From contig JAFBJZ010000639.1 in the NCBI GenBank assembly GCA_016785225.1, forward strand, positions 496,001 through 560,000: 64,000 bases of DNA. Reading direction: 5' to 3'. The notes under the pieces were generated by a model that was not told the origin of the DNA, made no database searches, and was given only the letters and a program-made list of their open reading frames with translations. This document shows, in pieces, positions 20,961 to 33,333 of the stretch. How positions within the stretch are numbered: position 1 is the first letter of the stretch; every line of letters begins with the position of its first letter. The DNA comes from Psettodes erumei. Its lineage: Eukaryota; Chordata; Actinopteri; Pleuronectiformes; Psettodidae. A program made the translations under genes and the position numbers.

Positions 20961-23634
20961 GAGCACTGCACAAGGTGATGTTTCCCCTCCCCTCTCCCTC
21001 CCTCTCCTCCTCCATCTCTCCATCTCTCCCGGTCCCCCTCTTAGCCTCAGGAGAAATGCTTTCTGCTTTGCCTGCTGCCTTTGTCCAGAAAGTCATTTAT
21101 TTCTCTTGTTGTTCGCTCGCTTGCTATTTTACAGCTTGCCGCATAGGTTAGGGGGGAAGGAGCCGGCTGCCGCCCCATTCGGCTGAATAACTGTCACCTC
21201 CTATTTGCGAGCCCATGTTGAACGTGGAAGTCATTTCCTTATTTTGTGAAAAGACAGATAGAGATACCCACAATAGGAACGGTGGCTTTTATCCCTACAG
21301 TACATAACAATAAATATACCTGTGCTGTAATGTGACACTGAAAGCCTTGGACTACATCTTTGCACTTCAGACTGTATTAAGAGGTAATACCTATACTGTG
21401 AATGACTTGAGGCTGGATGACAAGATTTGTCTTTATCTTTTGACGAGCTCTCTTTCCCTTGGCAATGCCTCTCATTAACATGAATGTTAAGGCTGCTTTC
21501 ATGTCACTAAACAACACTTGGCAGGTGGAAACAGTGGTAAGTGGTTCGCAAAATCAAGAGCCTTGAAGTGGTGAGAGGTAAAATGGACTAAAAACTCAAA
21601 GGGGAAGATGCTTGAAAGATGAAAAGAAAGTCAGTTTGTGCTGTTAGATTATTTCCAGAGTAATTCTTTACCTCACTGCTCATCTCGCATCTCAGATGAA
21701 TATAAAGAGCAGGGAGTGAGAGTTCAGAAGGGCCGGCTGTACACGCTTACCCTTTACGGCACCTATAAAACTTTTATGACTTGAAAATCCTCTAGTTCTC
21801 CCTCTCCGCAGAGACAAACCGAGATTAAGGAATGAAAGGATGAGGGAGAAATGGAGACCGATGGAAAATAACAACAGGAGCATCTCTCCTGCTCCTGTTC
21901 TTCCTATAAATGGACCCAAATTTGTAGATAAGTGCCCCCCCTCATGCACGACAACTCTTACTTGACTTGTTCCACCAAAGCTGCTGTTATTAAGGTGTGA
22001 GTAAACTGGCATGAGGGAATACCCATGTGCACATTATCGTCCAACACTGTGTGGCCTTTCGTTGTAGAAACGGGGCTAAGTTATCCCACAGGGTGCAATT
22101 TGTGTGTAAACATGTGTGCCCTCATTTTTTTCCCCCGCAGATCTGTGGTTTTGGTCCATTTACCTAGCAGAGCAGCACTGTACTGTAATCCTCTGTTTTA
22201 TGCCTATGATTGTGTGTACGTGTGTACACTTTGGGTTTTGAATTTTACATGAATGGGTGCTTGTGTTGTTTTGAGCCCACAAACATGAGCCTCTACCATA
22301 TGCACTCGCCATCATTTGATGTCGAGTGCTAATGTACATGTAGAGTGTGTGGGTGTTTTTATTTTTGCCTATATGCATTGGTAAGTATGTGCTAATTTTT
22401 AGCGGTAGGAGTGCATGTACGTGCTTGTGTGTTCAGGAGTGAATGGCTGCGGCAGACTCGAGTGTTGCCCAGGGAGCTCCTGTCTGCCGTGGCAGTCTTG
22501 TTTGTCTTCCACCGCTGCTCAAACAATGGTTCCCCATGGGCCCGCTCTCCACCTAATTGAGAGACTACAAAGAGAGGGAGCGAAGTGAGCGGGCCGTGCT
22601 TACACCAGCTCAATTACACACATCTCAAACGCACCCACGGCCTTCCATGCACACACACACAAGTAAACACCAATACATGCACACAAAAACACACAGCTGC
22701 ATGAAGTATAAAGCATTACACACTGGTAATAGAGCCACTGAAGAGCCACGGTACATGCCCTATTATGAGTATCAATGCGCGCACACACACACAAACACAC
22801 AATACATGATGAAGAGACAGCTGCACTCAATCTCGCGGATTGAGGAGTCTCTCAGCACAGTGCCAGGGTAAACGAAGTAGTCAATACAGAGTTGACTTGT
22901 GTCCGAGGCCACTGTCTTTCAGTGTGGGCCGTGATTCCTCACTATATACTCATATAACGCATCAGATGGATGGTTCTGACATCTTGTGATTCAATGCATC
23001 GTTTGTAAATTACAGTTGCATCATATTTGCATCAGAACATGGGAACTTTTACTATAACCGAATAACGACTCTGTTATTTTAGCATTTTAGCATTAGCATT
23101 TTCCTGATTATAAGTGAAGACAATATAGATTGAGAGATATATCTCTGCATTTCATATATCTTTTTCATATACATACACAATCACCACTATACTGTATATT
23201 GACACAGGTCAGCGTGTCCACTTAAAAAAAGGCATAGATTTTTGATTTTGTTGTTGATGTACAGGTGTACATGTAATATGGTATCAGGTCACATTAGTCA
23301 CAAGTAGTTACTAGTAGCAGTTAGTAAAAATATTTATTAGCAGTAACCCTGATAACATACCAGGTAAAGCAACAAGGATAATGTGCTGGTGTTGCACTAA
23401 CACATGCAAGACCTCTTTTTTTCTAGTGTCCATGTTTTTCCACATTAAGGGTTAAGAACACATGAACACATGAAAGTCAGAAGAGTAACTTCCCAGCTCG
23501 GGAAATGGGACCATCCGAGGTGCATGTGAATGTGGCATGAGAACGACTACAACGCTTCACATGCACTCACTCACTCAGTTTGGAAGTAATGGCCCAACAT
23601 TTCCTCTGCTTCTCTCTCAGCACTCGAAGACCAT
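20961..23634. other. Gene-free stretch
   Basis: Pyrimidine-rich 20984-21050, a mixed unique region, short interrupted CA runs near 22643-22700 and 22780-22803, and a small repeat-free patch at 22545-22625 with CACCTAATTGAGAG and GCTCAATTAC. The 106-codon minus frame at 21692-22012 and other short frames lack recognisable domains. Confidence 0.5.
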
Positions 23635-23700
23635 TGTGTGTGTGTGCGTGTGTGTGTGTGTGTGTCCGTGTGTCTGTGTGTCCATGTCCGTGTGTGTGTG
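23635..23700. repeat. Interrupted (TG)n microsatellite
   Basis: About 65 bp of TG repeats broken by C substitutions. Confidence 0.93.
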
Positions 23701-24084
23701 GCATCAAGCTCTCTGGGCCCATTAGAGTGGTGTTGCAGGGCGACTACCAGGAGAACAGACTGCAGAAACAAGTGGATTAGGAGTTTCTAACAAGGACAGG
23801 CAATACCTCTTGATGGATGACAGCCTTCATACTGTGCTGCTGTGCTTATAGGATCTGTGTGCTGGGGGACCTGCAGCGTATGTGCACGTTAGTGTGTGAT
23901 TAAATTTATGTGTGTATATAGCTGCGTATTCTGGTTTGAATGGGCACGGCTGCATGCCATTACTGTCTGTGTCAACATTTGTGTATCTCAGAAGGGAACT
24001 GTGAAAACGATGTCCTTGAAATTCGCATCTCAGTAATAAGGTTTCTCTTCTATTTTCTATTTTTCATTATTTTCATTTTTTCAT

Positions 24085-24450
24085 CATAGTAGCCTCATTT
24101 GCTTCCCGCTTGGCATAAAAGACCAGCCCACGAATGTCAATATAAATATTTGCCACGCAATAATGCTCCAAGCCTATTGAAAAAAACGCCCAAAACAACG
24201 GATATTGTTGAACAGGGTGCCTGTGTTCGTCCAGTATCGTTGACACATTCACTTGGTAGTACAATAGAGCCCAAAGCGAGGAGGCATGGAAGTGTCGGCT
24301 GCTTGTGTAGTCAATGGGGCCCTTTTACAAGCTATTTAAGGGGATAAAAAGCATGTCCTTTTCAGCATGACACCGATGTCAGTGTGTTTCAAAGGCGCTC
24401 CAGGGCCATTTAGGAGCAGTGGCAGCACCCGCCCGCTTTGATTAAAGCGC
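24085..24450. promoter_or_regulatory. Long candidate regulatory island
   Basis: About 360 bp free of simple repeats, with GTCAATATAAATATTTGCC, CGCAATAATGC, ACAATAGAGC, GCTATTTAAGGGG and CTTTGATTAAAG (24436-24447, TCF/LEF-like core on each strand). CpGs are retained (CGCCC, GTATCG, GGCGC, GCGCC) compared with the flanks. The two opposing short frames here (82 and 63 codons) have no domain. It is one of the best enhancer candidates on texture alone. Confidence 0.36.
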
Positions 24451-26139
24451 CACGGTGCAGAAAGGAGAGAGGCAACACTCTGTTAAGTGAATATGGAAAT
24501 GACCTCCGCCAGCCTCTTTTGCTCCCACGCCAACCTCTCCAAATGCACAGAGGAGTGCAATAGAGATGAGTACGTCCTGTGTCTGTTTACGTGTCATAGC
24601 ACTGAAGGAATGTGTCTCTGGCTTCTAGTTGAGATATAGCACACCAGGGAGGTGTATTTGTGAGCTGCAGAGGAAGGGGGAGAAGTGGCATATGATGACA
24701 CGATGGGCCCTCTGGATTGGTTGCAACCGACTTTAGGTATCCTGGTTTTGATTTATTAATATGCCTACGATGACAGTTGCCACTGACAGTCTGAGGGCAT
24801 GGCCACAACTTCTCCCTCTATCTCTCTTTCTTTCTCTTACACACCAGAGATTAATATACCTAATACTGAAAATACATACACGCATAAATTATCTCTCTAA
24901 TTCTCTATTTCTCTCTACGAATATTTAATTTATGGCAAAAATATTCTCATGTGAGCAACATGGGCCAGACATAAGCATTCAATCTCAACTTGTGCACCTA
25001 CGAAATAGTTATAAAATACTGCAATGGAGAAAGAATAGTCGCACACCCATACACACCTACATACTGGTCCTCATTGGTAACACAAGTCACATACTCCAGT
25101 GTGGCTGTGTCCTGTACAGTAGGTGAGCTCATTTGCATGTGTTCTCCATTACGTGCCATTGGCCCTCAAATGAATGTGTCCCGCCAAAGAAGATTCCAGT
25201 AATTAACCCAACACAACATAGTTGTCATCCCATAATTGACCTAATTGTTTGGCTTGTCAGCTCCTGTTCTATGTATTAAGCATTAAATATGCTGGGTGTC
25301 ATTAATCAAAGGATTATCATGTATACAAGGGAGGGCGAATGCACTGTGTTGTGCTTGTTTAGCATTGTGAGATGTTATTATAGTGTCCGCAATGTGTTGT
25401 ATAACCCTACTTTTTTCTTTGTATTTTAATCGCCATAACATTTCTTTACAGGCTTTAAGCCTTTAATAGCTTGTGAAAGTCCATGTTTTACGGCCCAACA
25501 ACGCTCCATCAAATTATCCACAGGGTTTACAGTTTGCTGCCTTTGCAAGGCAAAGTGGGGTTCTTTGAAAATTGTGTAAAATTGAATTTTGTTTAGCCTG
25601 GGTAAATCGCAAATCAAAATCTGTTTTCCCCAACAACATCATCCCATTACTATTAAGCTCCCCACTCTAGCCTTAATGTACTGTGAGTGCCGACATCAGC
25701 TTAGCAGCCCTGATACTTTTCTATAGGCCCTTTTGCAGGTGTGTGTGGGTGTATACGTGTATGAGTATGTGTGAATGAGCAGGCAGATGGCTCGGTTCCA
25801 ATTCGCAGCTGATTCACGTCTGAGGCTTATGTATTTAGAAGCAGATTGCCTCCAGGTTGCTATAAAAGGTGTTGAGCTGCCACTTTTATTGGATTTTTAA
25901 AGTGAGGAGATTACATCCCGTATATGTCTAATGGTTCCCCACACACTGCTTATTCAGTTTCAGCTCTCTTCTGGTCAGGATTTTGTATTGTCTAGAGCAA
26001 ACGAGGAGGGGTGTGCTCCCCTTATACCCTGTGCACACACCCAGTGCATTAATAACAATAACAATAAAAAGGTAATCAAATCTGTAAAAACAATATGTAC
26101 TTAATGTTGGCCCAGGATCCACCACTAAAAGCCCACCTC
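24451..26139. other. Gene-free stretch
   Basis: Unique sequence with an octamer at 25131-25138 (minus), a CT/TC-rich patch at 24810-24840, and AT-rich DNA. No exon or repeat family recognised. Confidence 0.5.
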
Positions 26140-26262
26140 ATCAAACTGCAAATTAGTCTCGGCCGTAACTTTATTACGGCCTGGCCTGGAGACGGGCAGC
26201 CATAAATAATTCAACTGCAACGTCTCTGGAAGCGGTGAGATTTAATTCTGCAGAATGGAAAA
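26140..26262. promoter_or_regulatory. Candidate regulatory island with a central hairpin
   Basis: Repeat-free DNA with GCAAATTAGTC, a perfect 8-bp dyad GGCCGTAA-CTTTA-TTACGGCC (26161-26181), CATAAATAATTC and GATTTAATTC words. TTTATTAC and ATAAATAA resemble posterior HOX/CDX-type cores. The dyad and motifs are visible; function is inferred. Confidence 0.38.
26161..26181. repeat. Perfect 8-bp inverted repeat with 5-bp loop
   Basis: Arms GGCCGTAA and TTACGGCC, loop CTTTA. Each arm carries a CpG, which is notable in CpG-depleted vertebrate DNA. Confidence 0.85.
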
Positions 26263-26293
<31 letters not shown>

Positions 26294-26294
26294 T
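26263..26294. repeat. (GT)n(GA)n microsatellite
   Basis: About 20 bp of GT followed by GA repeats. Confidence 0.9.
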
Positions 26295-26408
26295 GTGAGA
26301 ATGTCTGTGTTTGTGTACATATGATTGTGTGTGCACTTACTTGGGTGCATGCATGCCTGCAAGGTTTTCTTTGAGCTAGTATGTGTATGTATTTGTGAAA
26401 TTAGACAA

Positions 26409-26449
26409 CCCCCCCAGCCCCCCCACCCCACCCCAACCCACCCCACCCC
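26409..26449 (-). other. G-quadruplex-capable run (minus strand)
   Basis: Seven C-tracts of three to seven bases with loops of 1-2 bases on the plus strand, so the minus strand is strongly G-quadruplex prone. Confidence 0.75.
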
Positions 26450-27647
26450 ATACGCAAACACACTGCCAACACCAGCCTCCTCTCTACCCCCTGTTCTCCC
26501 ATTGGTGGGCTGCTGGCTTTAGCCTCCCATTACAGAACATTCCCCGCCAGGTAGCACCATGGCAACGCACTCAGCTGCATCCATCAGCCAGCCAGCGCCC
26601 CAGCCCTCCCAGCTATAACCACCTAGAGAGGGAGAGAAAAATAGAGGGAGATGGGGAGAGGTAAAGGATGGGGTGAATTGGAGGCAAAAGGAAGAAACAG
26701 AAGAAGGGACAGAAAAAGGGGAAAAGGAAATGGGAAGTTATCAGAAATCGAAAGAAGGGAATTTGTGTAGCAGAGGGTAAAACTCTTCAAAGATTAAAGA
26801 AAATACAGATTATGTAAACAACCACATAGTTTTGGCATATTTTAACAGCAATATAGCACTATATCTCTGTATGAAAGGGGCTAATCAGGGCCATGTAATA
26901 TTTTTATGCCAGAAAACAATAACGTAAAGTCATCATCTTGCAACTTTTCTATCTGACAGCACAGAAAGTTCGTTCCCCTAAATGCTTCACTACCTGCTTT
27001 TCATTGTGTCCAAAACTATGGACATGCCAAACCACCCAGCAGAGAGCCGTCGTATGAACCAAAGCTGAAGGACAGATGGGAGCTGTCTACTGCCCATGAA
27101 AATGTCATCACTGTACCTGCATCATATATCATCATTAACACTGCACAGATAGGCATCAGGGGAAATGGCTCCAGTTTGATGGGAATGCTCAAGTGTAGTG
27201 CGTTAAGCCCGATGTGCTGAACAGTGAGCAATTTGAATTCATTGTGTGTGCAGAACCAACCTATTAGTGGCATTTAGCTTTCAATACCGCACACTCTTCC
27301 CAGTATTGTCTGTCAGCCTGTTGGTATGTGTGTGTGTGGGTGTGTTTGTGGGGGTAAATGACAACAAGATAGCTGACCGTGGTGATGTATGTTGTGGTAT
27401 AGCAATGGAGCACATTAACCAGGCTGCTGTAAACTGTCATCTGCACCTTGTTTACTGAGAGAGAGGGACCCTGTCCTCTGAATGGGGTGAAGTGGGTGGG
27501 TTGGAAGAGGGAGGGGGCACAAGGGGAGCTCCGGGTCTCAGTTGTAATTGAGGAGTGGAATGAAAAAATGTGGATGGCGAAAAGTGAAAATAGTCACAGG
27601 AGGAGAGGGGTGGGGGTAATGTGAAATGGCTTTTTTGTTGAGCCTGT
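26450..27647. other. Gene-free stretch
   Basis: Purine-rich 26620-26770, unique sequence, and a short TG run at 27326-27350. CACCATGGCAACGC near 26556 contains an RFX-like half-site only. Confidence 0.5.
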
Positions 27648-27668
27648 TTGTGTGTGTGTGTGTGTGTG
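27648..27668. repeat. (TG)n microsatellite
   Basis: About 20 bp of TG repeats. Confidence 0.9.
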
Positions 27669-27789
27669 CACATGCATGCGTTCGTGCGTGTGTATGTGAA
27701 TCTTGGATGATGTAACACCGAGGCAATATCAGTGGCAATATTGGTGGTCTAAGAAGGGCCTAGAGTGAGCAGGACATAGGGGAGTTTGT

Positions 27790-27844
27790 TGTGTGTGTGT
27801 GTGTGTGTGTGTGTGCGCGTGTGTGCATGTGCGTGTTTGTGTGT
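27790..27844. repeat. (GT)n microsatellite with CG and CA steps
   Basis: About 25 bp pure GT, continuing as an interrupted alternating purine-pyrimidine run. Confidence 0.92.
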
Positions 27845-27959
27845 AATGGAGCAACAGCTCTGTGACCACAAAATGCAATCAGTTCCACTAAGGACACATT
27901 CCACCGGCACCTGCCTCACCTATCCTCAGCCCCACCTCCCCCACCCTGTGGCTCACTGA

Positions 27960-28062
27960 GTCTCGGCATGGATGCATAGGCGCGAGCGATAAGGCCAGTA
28001 TTACTTGGGGATAAAAGCGGAATTAGCTACCTGCTGTGAAAAACGGGCAACGGCAGACATGA
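27960..28062. promoter_or_regulatory. Candidate regulatory island
   Basis: CpG-retaining repeat-free stretch: GATGCATAGGCGCGAGCG, GATAAGG (GATA-type), GGGGATAAAAGCGGAATTAGC and AACGGGCAACGG. It lies between two microsatellite clusters. Inference from motif density only. Confidence 0.28.
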
Positions 28063-30214
28063 GGGAGAGGTAGGGGGTTTCAGGAGGGGGAGGCGTCCCG
28101 GCCTCTACACGGTGTGTGAGAGTGTGTATGTGGTTTTTTGGGTGGGTGGGGGTCGTTTTGACAATATTGGATCGCTGTGAGAAAAATGGCCTTTCAAAGT
28201 CCCTTCATCTTGTCTTTCTATGGGCTCCCAGATACTTCCTCTCACTGCTGCACTCTGATTTACTTTCATTATCCATTACTTTTCTGTTGTGTCTTCTTTA
28301 TCTGTTGCTCTATGGCGCTATCTCTAGCCAATTCTGGGTTCAGCCATCACCTCTGTTGGGTATGATAACACTGCACTCACTAAAGGTAATTGCTTAGAAC
28401 ACAGTGACAATGCTAAAACAAAAGGCAGTCAAACACAGGGTGGCCTGATGATTAGACTGTGACTGGTTATGAGCAAGCCAACAGTTTCACCAGATTAAAT
28501 TAAATTAAATTAAAGTGAACATACGTATAATGTTTGTAATTGCCAAAAGAGAGTGCATGCATAAACACATCGAGCATGGTAGATCAGCGTAGAAACTGGA
28601 AATCATGGTTTGGCTAACTTGGTGGTTTGTTGTAAACTTGTATTATCATCTAACTTTTCATGTCTATTGCCCCATCTGACTCTGTACCACCAGTGTTGAA
28701 ACCTTAATGCAGTATTATTGCTGCTAACAGGGCTGATGGCCTGCACTTCAAAAATAAAACTCAAGTAGTGAAAAACTAGAATTATGGGAACAGGGAACAG
28801 GAATGACACATGAGAAGGAAACGAGAAACAAAAAGGTGAGTTGTAAAACGAGGCAGGCTGATGGGATCCAAAGATGACAGCCTAAGGGGCCTTTTTGTGG
28901 CTCAAAAGCAAAGTCCCCATAGATGGCTCAGTTTGAGATGATGCAGCCATGCCTCCCCCGAAACATGTAAAACACATTGACACTTCAGCGAAATCCCATC
29001 TGTTCTGTTGCTGTTGCTCTCATTCAGGTGTAAAGGCTTGTTTCCAAACATGACCCACTGCCTGAGGGAAGGGAGGCCGGGGGTGTGATGTGGCCTCTCA
29101 TTGTACAGATAAGGGTAAATACAGTATAAAGGAAAGGGGCTGAAATATTGATGAGGGTTCGACATGGAGCCTGCAGCTCTGTAGCCTGGCTACTATAAGG
29201 TGCTTTATCATTCTCGGCTGTAATTGAGCAGTAGGGGAGAGAGAGAAGCCCTCAGGGCAGTTTGTGAGAGCCAGCAGCTACAGTCCTGCTCTAACCAAGG
29301 ACCTCCCATGATGCCTTATAGACTGAAACAGAGAATTATGGGGAATCCGCTTTCCCATCTTGCATTAATTGGACATCATTTATCCTCCAAATGCTGCTAA
29401 GTCCATCCCTATTGGGACTCATAGCAGCAATATGTCTGTGAAGACTGCATTCTATTTTTCTTTCAAATATGATCAAAATTGGCTGGTGAGAGGGACATGC
29501 AAAGTTTTGATTTCTACTTCATTTACTCTAAATATATGGCAACCAAAAGGGATTCATTCATTTTCTTCAAAAACAAAGAAATTGCCAGGGCTGAAACTGC
29601 TCGAGGCAGCACTGTCTATGGACCAAAAAAATGTTGCTCAGACAGATTGGGTTACATTTCATTTTATGGAAATAAGATTTCATTTTTGCAGTTACCCATT
29701 ATCCCATGGCTGTTGGCTCAGTTTGATTCTCAGATGTATCCCAGACTCTTCATATTGTAATTCTGCACTTTTACCAACATCTGAATCTTTTTTTTTAATT
29801 GAGATGCAGCCTGCAGCTCTCTCTGCAACATTCTTCTCTCCTTCTTTGAGCATGACACTTTTGACATTGCTCTTATTTTCGTATTTAGTGTAATCCCTCC
29901 CTGTGGAGTTGCCCATGATAATGAACATGTTGTGAAATGAGCGGTAGTGTCCATGCCAACAAGCTATGTGGACATGGGGGCACGGCGACTTGCCAGTTGG
30001 CAGGGTGACGAGGCTGCATGGGTCGATATCTGTAATCAAATAAGTCAGTGGTTGTGTTGGAGAATAGAATAGAAGACGCAGTGAAGGAGGGATGAAATGA
30101 GGGAAGAGAAAAGGAAAAAGAAAAAGTTAGGAGGTGAGAGATAGAGATGAGTCCAGCAAGGGAACTAGCGAAGGATTTTTACGATAGGTGGGTGGTTCAG
30201 GGACCAGACCCGTT
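28063..30214. other. Gene-free stretch
   Basis: Contains an (ATTAA)n minisatellite (28493-28514) and unique sequence. The longest open frame of the window (29369-29893, plus, 174 codons) lies here. It is not low-complexity but has no recognisable motif and no protein-like composition, and opposite-strand frames overlap it, so I leave it out as a gene. Confidence 0.5.
28493..28514. repeat. (TTAAA)n short tandem repeat
   Basis: Four tandem copies of a TTAAA-type pentamer. Confidence 0.85.
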
Positions 30215-30335
30215 GCCCCGTGTCACGCCGCTACACACTCCCTTTTAAATCGCTTAATTAGCACAAGGCTACATAGAGGGAGATTGACGAGCGTGTTGCC
30301 ATGAGACGACTTGGCTGCTAATTAAGACGGGCTCT
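30215..30335. promoter_or_regulatory. Candidate regulatory island with two TAATTA sites
   Basis: Two perfect TAATTA homeodomain cores (30255-30260 and 30319-30324) lie about 64 bp apart in CpG-retaining sequence (CACGCCGC, AATCGC, GACGAGCGTG, AGACGAC). No simple repeats occur within it. Enhancer role inferred. Confidence 0.36.
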
Positions 30336-31676
30336 AGGAGGGGAGGGGGGGTGACTCTGTGTGAGCGAGTGCATGCTTGCCTGAATAACCTTTTGCATAA
30401 ATCTGTGTGTGTGTTTTGTGCTTGTGTATCTATGTGTATGCTTACATGTTGTGTAAGTACATGGTTATGGAGTACAGGGAGAAGGGGGGTAAGAGTTGCA
30501 CAGGAGAGAGGGGGTTGATGGGGTTTTTGTAATCTGTGGGGGTACCCGTGTGAAACAAGCATTGAAAGTGGAGAGGGAAAATCTGTTATTTTGTGTAATT
30601 ACCTCATAATTGTGTCTCTGACTGTCAGTGATTGCTTTGTTTATTAGAGGGAGACGGGTAAATGAACTCCTGGTGGTTTGACTCATACTGTCTCTGCTAT
30701 TCCCGGCGTCTATATTTGTCATCATGCATGCACTCCTTCTGGTCCTGTTTCTGCACGTACAGTAGACCTGTGGTATATTAGTAAAGTAGTAAGTAAATGT
30801 AACCCCACTCAGCCTGACAGTGTGTGGCAAAGTACAGAACATTTTTAACTCTGCAGTGTGCTGTCGTTGCCTCAGAACAAGCTCCTTCAGGTGTGTCTCC
30901 AGTTATGCCTGAGAAGAGCTGAGAAGAAATTCCTGTGTAATCGAATCAAACACAGTTGAACATGTATAATTATTTTCAAACATGACAGCAGGTTTTCCAT
31001 CGCCTTTGTCTTCAAACTGTGTTGGATCCCTGCAACCTAACTCATCAGTGTCCGCTCCAGGTAAACGCATATACAAACTGAATACTTTCCAATGGCGTGT
31101 ACATGAAGTTGCTGCACAGCTGCCACAACAACTGTCCAACATTGCAGTATTTGCTTCAACACATGGTGCAGCATATGACTATGCTTCCATCATCCCACAA
31201 ATTTAGATTCATTATTTTCGCTGCCCAAAGGTTTTTGGATTGTCCTCAATGAACCACACCTGAAATGATTTTGATGTCCTCAGAGTCATACTAGACCAGA
31301 GGAACTCCATTGGGTTGCTGAAGTAAATTTAACAAAAGATGTCACGTCAAACTGGGTATTTTTAGTAAAGATGGCTTACCTGGGAAGGAGCCATGACATC
31401 TCCATTGTGCTCCATCGTCTTCTGGGTTACAGCGTCCATGCTGAGTACTCAAAGGACTTGGCTCATTAGAGAGTTCAGTGTATGATGACACGTGTCTGTT
31501 TCACGTTAACATGTAGCATCTGCCGCTAAGACTTACAGAGGTCTTATCAGTGATTTGTGTGTAAACTGTTTAGGAATCATCATGTTTTAGCATAGTTCCT
31601 CTAAGAGGTGATACTTTGAGAGCTGCATACGCATATATTTCTGAAATTATGAAATCTACTTGTAAGGTTTTTTTGC
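30336..31676. other. Gene-free stretch
   Basis: Mostly unique sequence. The plus 30982-31206 and minus 30903-31142 frames overlap each other and resemble nothing known. No repeat family was recognised in 31200-31560. Confidence 0.5.
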
Positions 31677-32215
31677 TTTGTCCTCTCTCTCTCTCCCACC
31701 CTTTTGTTTTCCCTGTCTTTCTCTTTCGCACATTTGTGCTATAGATATGCTCAAAGAGAAAGTACCAAATGACCTTCAGCCGTCTCTCTCTCTCTCTGCT
31801 TCTCCTCTTTCTGTTGTCTTCTAAAAATAGAGGCACCCCCAATCATCAGTGGAGTGCTGCGGCTGGCCCTGTGGGCACAGGCTTTGGCAAGAGGGTGCCA
31901 GAGATGAGCCTAATTAACTCATTGAGAAGGAGAGAGCAAGGGAGGGAATGAAGTGGAGGGGGGGTAGATACAGATACAGAGAATGAGAGGGACACAGGCA
32001 ACGGGTGTGTGAATAATGACAGAGAGATGGTGAGGGTGAAAGATGGATTGGTGCAAAGAGGAAGATGTGGAAGAAGAGGAGATAATGAGAAGGAGGGGTC
32101 AGAGACAGGAAGAGGAGAGGCAAAGCAAGGTCTCTGGGGCAAGGATATGGTAGTGAGCGAGGCAGAGGCAAAGTGATGGAGAGGAGCGCTAATTAGACGT
32201 AGGACCAAAGCCCCC
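31677..32215. repeat. Pyrimidine tract followed by a long purine tract (strand switch)
   Basis: The plus strand is C/T-rich at about 31680-31825, passes through a short unique insert containing GAGCCTAATTAACTC (31905-31920), then is A/G-rich to about 32175. The 120- and 85-codon minus frames across it (Ser/Leu/Pro-rich) are artefacts. Confidence 0.7.
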
Positions 32216-33089
32216 TTCTCACTTTACATGGTGGTAGAGGGGAATGGAAGAAAGAAGGAATGGAGATAGATGGGTCAGGCGGCTGCAGCGCCAAGATATG
32301 AAAAGGAAATATGTAATCTTCAATATAGTGAGAGCGAATCGAGTGGAGGCAATCTAACCAACTCAATTAGCCCACGTCTATAAAACAAACTGCTCTTAAT
32401 CGGCTCTGTCAGACACTCATAGGCAAATGAACTGGCTGCTTCCTGCAGGAAGGTGGGGGTGAGATAACGGCAAGGATGGAGACACCCCTTCACCACCACT
32501 CCACTTCTCTCATAGCACTTATCTGACATCCATTCGCGGTGCTTAAAAAACATGTTTTATTCAATCTTGCCTGCTTTTTTTTTTTACAGGTGTTCATTTC
32601 ATTTTCTTTCTACACATTGCTCATATTTTTCTACATATATTATCTCCTACTTTTTCCCTTCTGTCACCCCATTTACTTTCTCCTTTTTTCTTTCAGTTTG
32701 TTTCCTTCAATGTAAACATGTCAGGAATAACAATGGAAGCCTTGTATTGTTTTCTCTTTCAATGGAATATTTCTTACTTATTCTAATAATACTTTAATCA
32801 AAACTACATTCTGATACTTATTCTCATACTCTACCAACTCTTTTCCAGTGTTGTTTTACATTATAAAGTGATGCCAATTGTCATGATGTAATTACAACCA
32901 ATTTACATGCATATCAGGACACTATTTAGTGTATTTAGTGCCTCCCATATATTCCGCCTACTACTTAAATCAATAATAAATTAATTCACTTAAACTGCAT
33001 TTCCACTCGATGAAAATGTAATATTGACAAAAAAGATTATCTGCATTTGACGTTCCCAGTAAAAGAAACCAATATATTTCCATAACTTT
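32216..33089. other. Gene-free stretch
   Basis: Unique sequence, T-rich from 32570 onward with a T12 run near 32575-32586. No exon recognised. Confidence 0.5.
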
Positions 33090-33333
33090 GGGGAAAATAC
33101 TTCTAATCTAATGCATTTGACTACAAGGTCGCTGATTTAGTCCCCAGACCAGCAGGATGAATGGATAGCCTCTGAGCAAGGCCTTTGATCTACAGCTACC
33201 CCAGTGGAGCCTCTCAGTGGCTAAAAGATCAGACTGTGTGAGGAGGTATATCTGAGTATGAACTGAAACTACCAGGATAAGAGAGAATATCTCTCAATGG
33301 AACTTCCCTGTCTAATTAAAGTTAAATTAAGGT
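33090..33333 (+). mobile_element. Decayed SINE, probably tRNA-derived
   Basis: On the plus strand, GCATTTGACTACAAGGTCGC followed by a GATTTAGTCCCC box resembles the anticodon arm and a decayed B-box. The body GAGCAAGGCCTTTGAT, CCCCAGTGGAGC, CTCTCAGTGGCT matches phrases of common teleost SINEs, and the 3' end is an ATTAAAGTTAAATTAA-type tail. It is diverged, and the A-box cannot be identified with certainty. Confidence 0.6.

Noticed and set aside
26551..26566. Second RFX X-box (GTAGCACCATGGCAAC)
   Set aside because: Only the right half-site is good; the left half deviates from GTNRCC.
29369..29893. Longest open frame of the window (174 codons, plus)
   Set aside because: No recognisable domain, no protein-like composition, overlapping opposite-strand frames, no splice or promoter context; a length compatible with chance in a 64-kb AT-rich six-frame scan.
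30903..31206. Overlapping frames on both strands around 31 kb
   Set aside because: They are mutual shadows with no recognisable residues pattern, and no repeat family was identified either.
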